Origin: an uncultured Ignavibacteriota bacterium
GTDB lineage: Bacteria; Bacteroidota; Ignavibacteria; UBA10030; UBA8401
DNA length: 64,000 nt
Direction: 5' to 3'
Assembly (NCBI GenBank): GCA_903884005.1
Contig: CAISDA010000035.1
Coordinates: 21,469 to 85,468 of the forward strand
The notes under the pieces were generated by a model. The model worked only from the letters and a program-made list of their open reading frames with translations, was not told the origin of the DNA and did not search any database. Positions 53,537 to 62,977 of the stretch are shown here, piece after piece; position 1 is the stretch's first letter, and the number at the start of each line of letters is the position of its first letter. Both the position numbers and the translations under genes were made by a program.

Positions 53537-54505
53537 CTATCGTTTCCTGGCAAACACCGTTAAGTCGTTGCCCATGCCAATGGCTGAAAACATTTTTATC
53601 ACCGGATAGAGCACAAAATACGGCAGTATGTTGAAGATTTCGCGGGTGCTTCCGGGATATTTGTAATGATAATCGAAGTTGTATTCCGTTGTAAATGTGG
53701 TCTTGAACAACGTGTTCATGATCTGCTTCATTCTGAAGACAAACATGGACAGCGTAAAAAATTGAAAGACACTTCGAAAGTAATATTCTCCGGTCCAGTC
53801 TTGAACAATGTTCAGATCGTAGCGCTGCAGGAGCATGCCGAGATTCATTTTATTAAAATAATACAGATGCAGAGGCGGGCTCATCCAGTCCCAATACATC
53901 CCATACAATTTCGCAAGCCATGATGCTTGGTTCGGCACAGAAATGGACAATACTCCATCCGGTTTCAGGAGTGTTGCAAGCTGCGCTATTGTTGCGGCCG
54001 GATCGGTCACATGCTCCAGCACGTGTTCCATATAGATCAGATCGAAGCTTTCGGCGGCAAACAATTTGTCGTACGGACTGCTCCCTGTATAGAGGATTTG
54101 TCCGTTAATGATTCCCTTCGACACATCTGCAGTCTCTTCCGAAATCTCGGTCCCGATGGCATCGTGCCCCAGCGTGTTGGCGATATGGACGAAACTCCCC
54201 ATTGAAGATCCGATCTCAAGGATTCGCATTCGTTTCTTTCCGGAGATCTTTTCCACCTTTTGCAGAATTTCTTTGAACCAATCACGGTGCGGATGGTTTG
54301 GGTTTTTCTCCAGATCCTCAATCGATGCCGCAATGCGTTCTTTGAGATCCTTGTTCATGCCGTCGTTGTAATATTGTTCCAATTCGGCATTCGTCGGCAT
54401 CGGATAAACGAACTCACATCCGCAGCGATCACAAATATAAATGGAATAGCCGTTTTTTCTGCCTCTTTCGGATGAGTCCGTTGAACTGCAGCAAATACAT
54501 TGCAT
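53537..54505 (-). CDS. SAM-dependent methyltransferase with N-terminal zinc ribbon
   Basis: A 322-residue enzyme. The N-terminus has two cysteine pairs (CICCSS and CDRCGCEFVYP) that should bind zinc, as in many C-methyltransferases or sugar-modification enzymes of polysaccharide loci. The class I SAM fold follows: ILEIGSSMGSFVHIAN, then DAIGTEISEE and DLIYMEHVLEHVTDPAATIA. The real start is the ATG at 54505; the open frame continues 53 codons upstream and that part resembles a remnant of an FkbM-like protein (see the entry at 54506-54823). Acceptor unknown. Confidence 0.82.
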   Translation of the reverse strand: MQCICCSSTDSSERGRKNGYSIYICDRCGCEFVYPMPTNAELEQYYNDGMNKDLKERIAASIEDLEKNPNHPHRDWFKEILQKVEKISGKKRMRILEIGSSMGSFVHIANTLGHDAIGTEISEETADVSKGIINGQILYTGSSPYDKLFAAESFDLIYMEHVLEHVTDPAATIAQLATLLKPDGVLSISVPNQASWLAKLYGMYWDWMSPPLHLYYFNKMNLGMLLQRYDLNIVQDWTGEYYFRSVFQFFTLSMFVFRMKQIMNTLFKTTFTTEYNFDYHYKYPGSTREIFNILPYFVLYPVIKMFSAIGMGNDLTVFARKR

Positions 54506-54823
54506 AATGAAGATATCCTGTTGACAATACTCTGATAAGTTTCGCAAATAGAAGGTGATTCGATTGACAACCGTAGCGAAGGAACGAGGAAAAAACAGAT
54601 TATTACCCGTGCACACTGCCATTTCCGGAGTCCCGTTCATCCGATAGGTCAACCTTCTCTGCACTTATAAAAGATAATATATCAATATTGCGTGCAATAG
54701 TAAAGGAATCAAGCATATGGCGGGAAATTCAAGCGAGCGATCCGTCAAGAAAACGGTAATTCCAATGACGCCGTACTTTGACGCTTTCCGGCAGAGAATA
54801 CAACGGGAGATTGTGTCCGGCAA
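54506..54823 (-). other. Gap with possible methyltransferase-leader remnant, 318 bp
   Basis: No intact gene. On the minus strand, in frame with the downstream methyltransferase, the stretch 54555-54610 or so reads NNLFFPRSFATVVNRITFYL, similar in 11 of 19 positions to LFFSRNFSTIVNSKIAYYF in the FkbM methyltransferase at 45794. It looks like the tail end of a decayed paralogue. Confidence 0.4.
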
Positions 54824-56029
54824 TTATAACCGGGGCCAGCAATTCCGAATACAGGCGAATTCATCGAAGATCGAGAGCATGGCGCGGATATAATCGTCAT
54901 TCGTCCATTTCAGCGCGCGCTTTTTCCCTTTTGCAATCAAGTCGTTGCGGAGGGCATCGTCCTCAACAAGCGTTTTCAATAATTCGCCAAGCTGCCGATG
55001 ATCTTTCGGATCGAACAATATGGCGGCATCTTCATACTGTTCATGCGCGCCATGGACATTTGAAGCGAGTACGGGACATCCCAACGCAAAGGCTTCAAGC
55101 GGAGGGAAATTTTCGGGGCCAAAATATGTCGGGAATGCAAGCGCCAGCACGTTCTGATACAAAAAAACAAGATCGTTGCGTGAAACAAAACCAAGACAAT
55201 GTACCTGATCCGATACGCCAAGCTCGTGTGCCAGCGCTTCAATATGCGCCCTGTTCCCTTTATCGGAGCCGGCCAGAAGCACGGAGATCCTCACCTCGTA
55301 CTGAATTTTAAGGAAGTGGACCGCCCTGACCAGCAATTGCTGATTCTTGTGCGGCCATAATTGCGCCGGATAAAAAACGGCAGGCATCGATACAGAATGT
55401 TGCGCAAGAATATCGCTCTGCACCTTTTCTGTTACATCGAGCATATTCTGGGGCGTCGGCTGTGAAAGCATGCGGATACGGTCCGGCGAGATGCCGTAGA
55501 ACCGTTCGATCTCCTCCTTGCTTGCATCATTGGCAGCAAGCACGTATGCCGCCTGCCGTAAAAAGACATCGGCATGCCGCTGGCGAAGCAGCCATTGACC
55601 TCCGGAACTGACTTCGGGAAACCATGGCTGAGTGCGATGCTGTGAATCCCATACGGTCGCAATATAGGGAACATTCAGCGGTCCGAAGAGATCCCCGGTC
55701 GGGAACCACACCATGTCGATATGGTGCGCTTTCAGAACGCGCGGAGGGATCATTGAAAATTTTTTATTCAATAGTAATTGGAGGTCCTGCCCCAGATGCG
55801 TCACAGACAGCACGGCGACAAGGCGCCGCAAGAACAGCGAGCCCATTTTGACGATCTTGATCGACCGCGTTTCACGAAGCGGAATTACGCCGTCGCCCTG
55901 GCACAGCAAATAAAATGTATGGCTGTCATGAGCCGCACTCTTTGATAATGCCGCCAGCAATTCATCAACATACGTAAACCCGCCGCCGGATTCAGGCTTC
56001 ACGAGTTTTAAATATATTCCGATATTCAT
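54824..56029 (-). CDS. Glycosyltransferase family 4
   Basis: A 401-residue GT4 glycosyltransferase. Visible features: N-terminal NIGIYLKLVKPESGGGFTYV with the GGG loop, DMVWFPTGDLFGPLNVPYIA, VWDSQHRTQPWFPEV, and the C-terminal donor domain VFYPAQLWPHKNQQLLVRAV, YFGPENFPPLEAFALGCPVL and HGAHEQYEDAAILF with the E(x7)E motif. Retaining transfer from a nucleotide sugar, probably on the cytoplasmic face. Start at 56029, since the upstream GTG at 56062 adds an unlikely leader (ILKDQVPLEK). Confidence 0.9.
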   Translation of the reverse strand: MNIGIYLKLVKPESGGGFTYVDELLAALSKSAAHDSHTFYLLCQGDGVIPLRETRSIKIVKMGSLFLRRLVAVLSVTHLGQDLQLLLNKKFSMIPPRVLKAHHIDMVWFPTGDLFGPLNVPYIATVWDSQHRTQPWFPEVSSGGQWLLRQRHADVFLRQAAYVLAANDASKEEIERFYGISPDRIRMLSQPTPQNMLDVTEKVQSDILAQHSVSMPAVFYPAQLWPHKNQQLLVRAVHFLKIQYEVRISVLLAGSDKGNRAHIEALAHELGVSDQVHCLGFVSRNDLVFLYQNVLALAFPTYFGPENFPPLEAFALGCPVLASNVHGAHEQYEDAAILFDPKDHRQLGELLKTLVEDDALRNDLIAKGKKRALKWTNDDYIRAMLSIFDEFACIRNCWPRL

Positions 56030-56231
56030 TTTTTCAAGAGGCACTTGGTCTTTTAAGATCACATCGCTTTCACTATGCGACTGAAGTTATGTGAATATAC
56101 TGTAATTTGATTATAGACACAAACGAAGGAGTGGGCAGCAAAACAGCGCAGCAAAACGACGGTTGCTTCTTATTTGGAAAAACATCCCGCCAACTCCGCG
56201 CTATAGCCCCCCTTCCCCGCAGGCACACATG

Positions 56232-56260
56232 TTGTTTGTCGGGCATTTTTGTGTTATAAT
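56232..56260 (+). promoter_or_regulatory. Sigma-70-like promoter upstream of the second acetyltransferase
   Basis: TTGTTT, a 17-base spacer, then a perfect TATAAT, with an extended TG two bases earlier (TGTGTTATAAT). Spacer and arrangement match the element at 45648-45676. The ATG is 44 bases downstream of the -10 box. Confidence 0.6.
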
Positions 56261-56304
56261 AATTATTGTTTCATTGTCGTGCATGGGGGCAAACAAATTT
56301 TTCT

Positions 56305-56988
56305 ATGATACCATTCGTCTATAAAATCCCCATACTTCGAACGATTGTACGATCGTATCTAAAGTTTCTCTTCCGCAAGAAATGGCGAAGCAACAACCGT
56401 CATAACACCACCTCTATCGGCGAATGGATGTTTCCGATGGAAAATGTATCCGTTGGGAATTTCTGCTGCGGTGTGCTCAATATTCAAAGTATGTATCCGA
56501 GACCGAATAAAGGTCTGGTGATGGGTAATTTTGTGTCTGTTGCTCCAGAAGTATTATTCTTGCTGGACGTCAACCACCAGACGCAAACTTTTTCTACCTT
56601 TCCGTTCCATACAAGACTGATCGGACCAACTCCGCTTGATGCAGGCAGTAAAGGTCCGATCATTGTTGGCGATGAAGTGTGTTTTGGAACAAACGCAGTC
56701 ATATTATCCGGCGTCACGATAGGTAAAGGAGCTATTATTGCCGCGAAAGCGGTGGTAACGTCCAGTGTTCCGCCGTACGCAATCGCGGGAGGAAATCCTG
56801 CAAAAATAATCAAATATCGTTTTTCAAAAGATATTATTGCAGTGCTTGAACCGATCAAATTAATGGATATTAAAACTGAATGGCTGCGAAATAATATCGA
56901 AGAACTCTATACAGTCATTGCAACCGTTGACGATGCAATCCGAATACGGGACCTGATCCACAAATCCCAAGCGACCGATAACCGATGA
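56305..56988 (+). CDS. CatB/VatD-type hexapeptide O-acetyltransferase (paralogue 2)
   Basis: A 227-residue acetyltransferase with the same plan as paralogue 1: an N-terminal leader (IPILRTIVRSYLKFLFRKK), hexapeptide turns (LVMGNFVSVAPEVL, PIIVGDEVCFGTNAVILSGV, IGKGAIIAAKAVV, VPPYAIAGGNPAKII) and the catalytic histidine in [14 protein letters not shown]. Some turn positions differ (for example AAKAVVTSSV in place of [10 protein letters not shown]). Single plus-strand gene between two leftward genes, with its own promoter element at 56232-56260. Substrate could differ from its paralogue. Confidence 0.9.
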   Translation: MIPFVYKIPILRTIVRSYLKFLFRKKWRSNNRHNTTSIGEWMFPMENVSVGNFCCGVLNIQSMYPRPNKGLVMGNFVSVAPEVLFLLDVNHQTQTFSTFPFHTRLIGPTPLDAGSKGPIIVGDEVCFGTNAVILSGVTIGKGAIIAAKAVVTSSVPPYAIAGGNPAKIIKYRFSKDIIAVLEPIKLMDIKTEWLRNNIEELYTVIATVDDAIRIRDLIHKSQATDNR

Positions 56989-57161
56989 ACCAGTCAACAC
57001 CGTTACGGATTGCCCGCCTCAGTGTCATTAGATATCTGAAAATTGATCCATGGTGAGCATTACATTTCGCGGTGAGGACAAATGTCGGCGAGGCCGGCTT
57101 CAGCTTCAGGAAAGTCTGGTGTTCCATAGAGGTATACATCCATTCGGAAGCATATGCTAGG

Positions 57162-58355
57162 CTACCGATTAGTACTGTTTCGATGTAAGCAGAGAGTTTT
57201 CATATCACGCAAAAAAGTCTCTACAACATTTTTTTTGTTACAGTGTTCCGAAACGAAGTTGTACCCATTCTCTGCAATCGTTTCTAATTCCAGGGAATGA
57301 TTTTGATAATATTCTATCTTGTGTATTAAATCGTCCATTGTGCCATCATATCCAATATAATGGACCTTGTCTACGAGGCCAATATCCGTATACATCGGGT
57401 CATTTAAGCCGATGAATGCTGAACCGCACTTCATTCCCTCGGCAAATCCGATACCCGGCAACCCACTCACTTCTTCCGGCACAATAAACATTGTATAATT
57501 GTTGTAGAGTTGAACAATATCGTGGCTGAAGTATTTTATTTGTTTTGCATAATTTGCCGTACCGGCCAACGCCTGATCTTCAATGACCGGTGAGATAATC
57601 GAATCGATGTATGTTTGCAATTTTTCCCTGTTTTCGTATATCTGTGTCCGCATCGGATGCAGCATTGAATGGCCGAAAAACGAGAGGAACGCGGTATCGT
57701 CCATCGGATATGTTATGGTGCCTGAAGCGACCGCTTTATTTTCCCTTTCGTGAAATTTTTTTACTCGTACGAATTTATCTTTCGGAACGAAAGGCAAAAC
57801 ATAGACATCTTTGCGGTACCACGGGAAGGTCGATTGGAAGAATTTGCTGTTTCGGGATAAGTTATTTTCGGCGACCAACAAATCGATATTGGCGTTTTTA
57901 CAGTTTTCCGATCCAACCGACGCATGATACATGTAATGCGTTAAGTGAACGACCTTAAATGCCGCCGACCTTCCGATCAGGCTGTTCGACTCTTTTCTGG
58001 CTGCGGTGAGTTCCCCTGTTTGGAATGTAAAATTACCGTATAAAAACATGAAGAGGATGTCATCCTTGTACATTTTGTTGATATCGGTGATTATCTTAAA
58101 CCGTAGTGGATTGATCTTATTAAAGAGAAGCCAGATATAAAACCACGTTAAGGGGGGCAATAATTTTCGAAGACCGTGCCGGTTATCATAAAACTTGAAG
58201 CGATCTATATATACATAGACCTTTTTGTCATGATCTAAAAAATAGTCCAGCAGGTGTACATACTTTTGCACGCCTTTGCTTTTAAAATCATAGGTGACCG
58301 GTGCTTTAAACCAGATCAAATCGTGGGGATTATGAAAAATAAATCGCATTGGCAT
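57162..58355 (-). CDS. Putative glycosyltransferase, GT-B type
   Basis: A 397-residue protein. The C-terminal half has the GT-B donor-site style MFIVPEEVSGLPGIGFAEGM and the C-terminal wrap KYGYNFVSEHCNKKN-like ending; the N-terminal half (FKSKGVQKYVHLLDYFLDHD) is a weaker Rossmann-like part. AT-rich and of higher lysine/aromatic content than the genes on the left. No clear family match; role in polysaccharide assembly is inferred from neighbours: a flippase gene precedes it by 122 bases. Confidence 0.75.
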   Translation of the reverse strand: MPMRFIFHNPHDLIWFKAPVTYDFKSKGVQKYVHLLDYFLDHDKKVYVYIDRFKFYDNRHGLRKLLPPLTWFYIWLLFNKINPLRFKIITDINKMYKDDILFMFLYGNFTFQTGELTAARKESNSLIGRSAAFKVVHLTHYMYHASVGSENCKNANIDLLVAENNLSRNSKFFQSTFPWYRKDVYVLPFVPKDKFVRVKKFHERENKAVASGTITYPMDDTAFLSFFGHSMLHPMRTQIYENREKLQTYIDSIISPVIEDQALAGTANYAKQIKYFSHDIVQLYNNYTMFIVPEEVSGLPGIGFAEGMKCGSAFIGLNDPMYTDIGLVDKVHYIGYDGTMDDLIHKIEYYQNHSLELETIAENGYNFVSEHCNKKNVVETFLRDMKTLCLHRNSTNR

Positions 58356-58477
58356 TACCGTTGTTAATAGACGTTTGGGAAATAAACGAAACAGGCCGCG
58401 AGGGCGGCGTTCATTTTATACCATCATCAGCATCAACCAATAAACAATACATATCTGACCTCGTGGCGCCGCCATGG

Positions 58478-59965
58478 TTATTTTTTTTGAAACCGACTGA
58501 TGAAACCGGACCACGTCTCTTTTACGCCAATAAGAGTATCCAATTTGTAGATCGAGTAGGCTATCGTTATGCCGAGCAGCATCACACTCAACGAATAGCC
58601 GATGACAACAGGTGCCAGCATGACAAGGGAACATATGAGCACCACCATGATGACGCCCAACAGCAAAAATTTGCTAAAGCTCCAGCTCATCCAGTATTTG
58701 TATCTTTTATACGCTGTAATATACACCATGAAAAAACATATCACGCTATGCACGATGAACATTCCCGCGACTCCATCGAGTCCGCGTAGTGCATATCCGA
58801 TAACGGTAGAAAGGATGAGCAGGCAATTGCCTGCTATCGCGAGCGCGATAAAAGTTTTTCGATCCCCTTTTGCATACGATATTAAACCCATGGAATAGTT
58901 CGCCGCCTGAAAAAGCATCCCGATGGAATATAAGCGAATAAAGCTAATGATCGGCAAGAACTCACGACTCAGCAAAACCCGGACAATAAGGGGGGCCGCA
59001 ATGATCATGGTTATAACGAAAGGAGTCGCTATGAGCAGCATGATCTCGCTTTGTTGGTTTGCCATATTGCGGACTTTGACGTCATCAGCGCAGATAGCCG
59101 ATAGACGGGGGAAATAATCGACACCCATTGCAGAAAAAACAAGGCCAACGGATGTGCCTGTGACACTTAAACCGGCTTGATATAGCCCCACATCCGAGAG
59201 CGATCCGTTTTTTTTGATATATGCAATTATAAGGAACGTAAAGAGAGTGTTTATCATGCCGGTGATCATCATGGCAAGCCCCAACTTCACCATTTCACCA
59301 CCTTCTTTTACCGTTTCTTTTACTCCGATATGAATTGTTTCGAGTGTGATTTTGCGGGCGAAATAATAATTCAACGCATAGGTAGTGAAGGCGACCAGAA
59401 TGAGCGCTGGAACAATGCCTCTGATGCCCCAGAAATAATAGATCGGAAAAGACGTACAGATGCTCAAGAGAGAACCGATTACCGATGACTTTGCCAAATA
59501 TTTTAATCTGCGCGTACCTTGAATCAAAGTTTGATATCCGGCGCCCAATGTGTTAAGGGCGACAACGATAGAGAGCCACACAAATTCCCACGTATATTCG
59601 CGATTGCCGAATGCGTACGTGCTCAAAAAAGGAGAGATGACGATGAGGATGAGTGCCCCGAACAGGGCAGAAAATATAAGCCATTGAAATAAAACGGTAA
59701 ACACCCTGCTCAACCGATAATTATCGCCAGTCTCCTGTGCTTTTGAGATCTCTCGAACAGCGCTATAACTGAGACCGAGTCCGGACATCGCCTGAAGCAT
59801 TGCCGTTGAGGAAATTAACAGGCTTGAAACCCCCATACCGGCGGCCCCAAGAAGTATTGCGGCTATTTTGCCCCGAACAATATTTGCAACTATTTGAACG
59901 ACTTGAACACCGCCAAATATACCGGTGGATTTTACGATATGTCTATATGATGATTTATCGGCCAC
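58478..59965 (-). CDS. Wzx-type polysaccharide flippase (2)
   Basis: A 495-residue membrane protein with 12-14 helices starting at a GTG (59965). N-terminal TGIFGGVQVVQIVANIVRGK and LLGAAGMGVSSLLIS, central MVKLGLAMMITGMINTLFTF, typical of O-antigen repeat flippases (PST/Wzx family). It is more similar to the Wzx/lipid III flippase group than to the first flippase at 46750-48246, so two chemically different repeat units may be handled. It follows the bifunctional transferase gene by 123 bases. Confidence 0.9.
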   Translation of the reverse strand: MADKSSYRHIVKSTGIFGGVQVVQIVANIVRGKIAAILLGAAGMGVSSLLISSTAMLQAMSGLGLSYSAVREISKAQETGDNYRLSRVFTVLFQWLIFSALFGALILIVISPFLSTYAFGNREYTWEFVWLSIVVALNTLGAGYQTLIQGTRRLKYLAKSSVIGSLLSICTSFPIYYFWGIRGIVPALILVAFTTYALNYYFARKITLETIHIGVKETVKEGGEMVKLGLAMMITGMINTLFTFLIIAYIKKNGSLSDVGLYQAGLSVTGTSVGLVFSAMGVDYFPRLSAICADDVKVRNMANQQSEIMLLIATPFVITMIIAAPLIVRVLLSREFLPIISFIRLYSIGMLFQAANYSMGLISYAKGDRKTFIALAIAGNCLLILSTVIGYALRGLDGVAGMFIVHSVICFFMVYITAYKRYKYWMSWSFSKFLLLGVIMVVLICSLVMLAPVVIGYSLSVMLLGITIAYSIYKLDTLIGVKETWSGFISRFQKK

Positions 59966-60088
59966 TATTCAAAGATCTTTGCTAATTTAATGGGTGAATA
60001 TATTGACGGTATGTTATCCGGAATCCCTTCCCATCCAGTGTATAGTTCCAATCGTTCCGTGAAACTCGAGCAGCCAAAGTAAACCGTT

Positions 60089-61666
60089 TTATTCTTTCGC
60101 TTTCAAGCATTCGAAAAGCATACTCTTTCCAAGATAAAAGAGCAGGCTTGTATAGGGATAGTGATGCAATGGTGCAATATTCAAAAAGACCAACGCTGTC
60201 AGTAAATCCACTTTATGTACATCATACTGCTTTCTGATTAAATATTGTCTCAGTGCATCTTCACACTCGACAAGGCTGTGCTTTCGGTGAAAATCATAAC
60301 TGATGTTGTTCATTCTATGATTCACCGTATACTGGTCATTGTGAATGAGTTCATGGGAAATGATTATCCCATGAAGTAATTTCGCGAAATCATAGTATAT
60401 ATCGCCGTACTCCAGTATGCCCGCGAAATCTTGTCTCCAATCCAATAGAACAAATGGAGGCATGCCGTCATTCTTTATTAAAATATTTTCGAAGTGCAGA
60501 TCCCCATGGAACCGGACGGGAATACCGTCTGCAACGTATGCCCAATCGACCTTGTTCAAGAGATCCATCAATTTGGGAACATGACTTCCATTGATAATTT
60601 CTTCACTGTCAATTTGTTCGAAGCGGGTAAAATATTGTTTTACCCTCTTATACGTTTTATCCTTATAAAAAACACCGCACCGGTTCTTAAAATCAACCGT
60701 TCCGTTTTCATCTAATATTTTTTTCTCCCAAAATCCATCCATCCAATCTAAAAAATATTTAAAGCTTGGCAAGTTGGGGTTTTGTGAAAAGATCTCTCCT
60801 TCCACCTTCAGGTATGCATACATATTTTCGGAGTGGGTGATCAATTCCGGCACGTATGAGCCGAGATATTGCACTCTTTTAACACGATTCGCGATAAATT
60901 CCTTATCGGTCGCAAACTTGACAACCTTATTATCGACAAACCAAATCGCCTCTTCCTCTTTATCGAGGATATTTGGTTCTTCTTCCTGTTGAAAGTGCGC
61001 CCGACTTTTTTGCAGCGATTCTAAATTGCCCGTGTCGAACCAATTAAATTTGATCGGTCGTATCTCTTTTTCGATCAAATAACGCAAACCATAGCTTTCT
61101 CCGACGTTGATCGCACCGTCAGCTTTGCCTTCCTCCATTGATTTCCAGAATATTTCATAGTCATAGATCCCGGCCAATCCGATATACGGCTTCACGTTGC
61201 CGGACGCCCCTTTGGAGCATATTTCAACGACCTGGGAATATTTTTCAAATCGAATACTTCGATACTGTTCCGTCTCGGTAATATCGGCGTACCCCATCCA
61301 ATTTTGATCCGGCAGGGGTATCTCGTCGGTCACGATCGTGTCGTTAGAGCAAAAAATAAAAGGGATCTGCAACAGGTCTTTGCATTGAAGCAATGTATAC
61401 CCCAACCCGGACCCTTCGCCTTCGAATGGAAAAACTTCGACAAAGGAAAATTTTCGTTTGGGGTAGGCAATGGTCAAATAATCTTTTACCGTTTCTTTTT
61501 TATATCCGAGCGGTATCACTATTTCAATATTTTCGGGAAATTTTTCGATGATGTATGAAATAGATGGTTTGTTGGCGATCGTGACCAGAGCCTTATTCAC
61601 GTACTTCGAAAGACTTTTCAGTCTGCTCCCCAAACCGGCCGTCGGAATGACCACTTTATAATTCAT
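60089..61666 (-). CDS. Nucleotidyltransferase-kinase fusion for sugar or polyol activation
   Basis: A 525-residue fusion. The N-terminal half (1-250) is a sugar-phosphate nucleotidyltransferase: KVVIPTAGLGSRL (PTAGLGSR signature, residues 8-15), NKALVTI, FCSNDTIV and WFDTGNLESL. The C-terminal half (about 260-525) is an aminoglycoside-phosphotransferase/choline-kinase fold with the catalytic HGDLHFENILI and LLDWRQDF. Such a protein can phosphorylate an alcohol and then form its NDP derivative in one polypeptide, similar to choline activation or to sugar-1-phosphate pathways. It is co-directional with an epimerase, an isomerase and a phosphatase immediately upstream (gaps 5, 8 and 56 bases). 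Confidence 0.85.
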   Translation of the reverse strand: MNYKVVIPTAGLGSRLKSLSKYVNKALVTIANKPSISYIIEKFPENIEIVIPLGYKKETVKDYLTIAYPKRKFSFVEVFPFEGEGSGLGYTLLQCKDLLQIPFIFCSNDTIVTDEIPLPDQNWMGYADITETEQYRSIRFEKYSQVVEICSKGASGNVKPYIGLAGIYDYEIFWKSMEEGKADGAINVGESYGLRYLIEKEIRPIKFNWFDTGNLESLQKSRAHFQQEEEPNILDKEEEAIWFVDNKVVKFATDKEFIANRVKRVQYLGSYVPELITHSENMYAYLKVEGEIFSQNPNLPSFKYFLDWMDGFWEKKILDENGTVDFKNRCGVFYKDKTYKRVKQYFTRFEQIDSEEIINGSHVPKLMDLLNKVDWAYVADGIPVRFHGDLHFENILIKNDGMPPFVLLDWRQDFAGILEYGDIYYDFAKLLHGIIISHELIHNDQYTVNHRMNNISYDFHRKHSLVECEDALRQYLIRKQYDVHKVDLLTALVFLNIAPLHHYPYTSLLFYLGKSMLFECLKAKE

Positions 61667-61671
61667 ATTTT

Positions 61672-62358
61672 TTAATATCCAAATGTAGAGAGATGCTTTT
61701 TAAATTCCTGAATTTTTATATCCACCGGATTATCCGATTTAAATATTGTCGAGCTTCCGCACACCAGCATATCCGCTCCGGCATCCAACATTAACGGTGC
61801 GCTTTCAACCGTGACGCCGCCGTCGATCTCAATGATGATATGTTTATATTTTTCACCAAGCTTTTTCCGCAAATCGGCGATTTTATGGAGTGCCGATGGA
61901 ATCAATTTATGGCCGACAATTCCCGGATTGATCGCCATCAATAGAATCAGATCGATATCATCCAGAATATAATCCAATGCTGAAAGCGGCGTGGCATGAT
62001 TCAGAGCGACGGCTGCCTTGGCGCCATTTTTTTTGATCGTGTATAATGTTCGATGCAGATGCATGCACGCTTCCGCATGCACGGTAATGAGCGAAGCTCC
62101 CGCATCGATGAATGTTTTAACATATTGCTCCGGTTCAACAGTCATCATATGAACGTTTACCGGCAAATTTGTCTTGCTCCTGACGGCGGCCAGCATTTCC
62201 GGATGCAGACCAAATCGAGGCACGAAGACACCATCCATTACATCGAAGTGGATCGTATCACAACCACCGGCGGCGATCCGGTCAACTTCGGCGCCAATAT
62301 CCAGCATATTTGCGCAGACCAACGAAGCCGATAAATAATATTTTTTATTCGTAGTCAT
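61672..62358 (-). CDS. Ribulose-phosphate 3-epimerase-like TIM-barrel enzyme
   Basis: A 228-residue epimerase of the RPE family, acting on a ketose phosphate at C3. Metal and catalytic motifs HFDVMDGVFVPRFG, VNVHMM, VHAE and EIDGGV are all present. The loop usually reading MSVNPGFGGQ is MAINPGIVGHKLIP, so the phosphate-binding loop differs from ordinary Rpe enzymes and specificity may be different. It follows the SIS gene by 8 bases. Dedicated member of the right-end operon and probably not the housekeeping copy. Confidence 0.85.
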   Translation of the reverse strand: MTTNKKYYLSASLVCANMLDIGAEVDRIAAGGCDTIHFDVMDGVFVPRFGLHPEMLAAVRSKTNLPVNVHMMTVEPEQYVKTFIDAGASLITVHAEACMHLHRTLYTIKKNGAKAAVALNHATPLSALDYILDDIDLILLMAINPGIVGHKLIPSALHKIADLRKKLGEKYKHIIIEIDGGVTVESAPLMLDAGADMLVCGSSTIFKSDNPVDIKIQEFKKHLSTFGY

Positions 62359-62366
62359 TCAAGATC

Positions 62367-62921
62367 CTATTCCAGGTTACTGTGCCGGGCCCACATTGTA
62401 TCGTGGTTTTCTTTTGTTTTTTCCATCAGCATCAAGACCAACGTGTCGAATAAAATCCCAAGACATTGTTCATTCAGCGTTGTCATGGGTTGAATGGACG
62501 CGAATCCATCCACTGCTTTCGTCTTTGACGGTGCAGTCATGACAACAACGGTGTCTGCAATTTTTGCCATGCGCGAGTCCCGATTGCCAGTGACAAGAGC
62601 GAGGTGCGAACCGTTTTTTTTGCTCAGCGCCGCGATATCAAAGACAGTTTGCGTTTCGCCGGAACCTGACGCTATAAGCAGGAGATCATTCTCTCCAATC
62701 CCCGGCACTGTCGAATCTCCAAGCGTATGCGCATTCAGCCCAAGATGGCCGAGCCTCATCCCAAACCCGCGGATCGCCATGCCGACACGTCCGGCGCCAT
62801 GAACAACGATTCTATTGGCGCTTACTATTCGGTCAACGAGAAGATCTGCTTCGTTTTCATCAACGGTGTTTAAAACAAATCGTATTTCGTCAAGAATTTT
62901 ACCGGAATAGGCCTTGTACAT
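62367..62921 (-). CDS. SIS-domain sugar-phosphate isomerase, hexuloisomerase (HxlB)-like
   Basis: A 184-residue SIS protein resembling 6-phospho-3-hexuloisomerase: IVVHGAGRVGMAIRGFGMRL, GDSTVPGIGENDLLLIASGS and GETQTVFDIAALSKKNG. SIS enzymes of this type interconvert ketose and aldose phosphates through an enediol; the substrate could be a hexulose, heptulose or pentulose phosphate. Compared with KdsD there is no CBS pair. Sits between the epimerase and the HAD gene. Confidence 0.85.
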   Translation of the reverse strand: MYKAYSGKILDEIRFVLNTVDENEADLLVDRIVSANRIVVHGAGRVGMAIRGFGMRLGHLGLNAHTLGDSTVPGIGENDLLLIASGSGETQTVFDIAALSKKNGSHLALVTGNRDSRMAKIADTVVVMTAPSKTKAVDGFASIQPMTTLNEQCLGILFDTLVLMLMEKTKENHDTMWARHSNLE

Positions 62922-62977
62922 ATGTATTTCCTTCTTTCATGAAAGTTCCGAATAGAAATCGGCATGCGGCAGACGGA

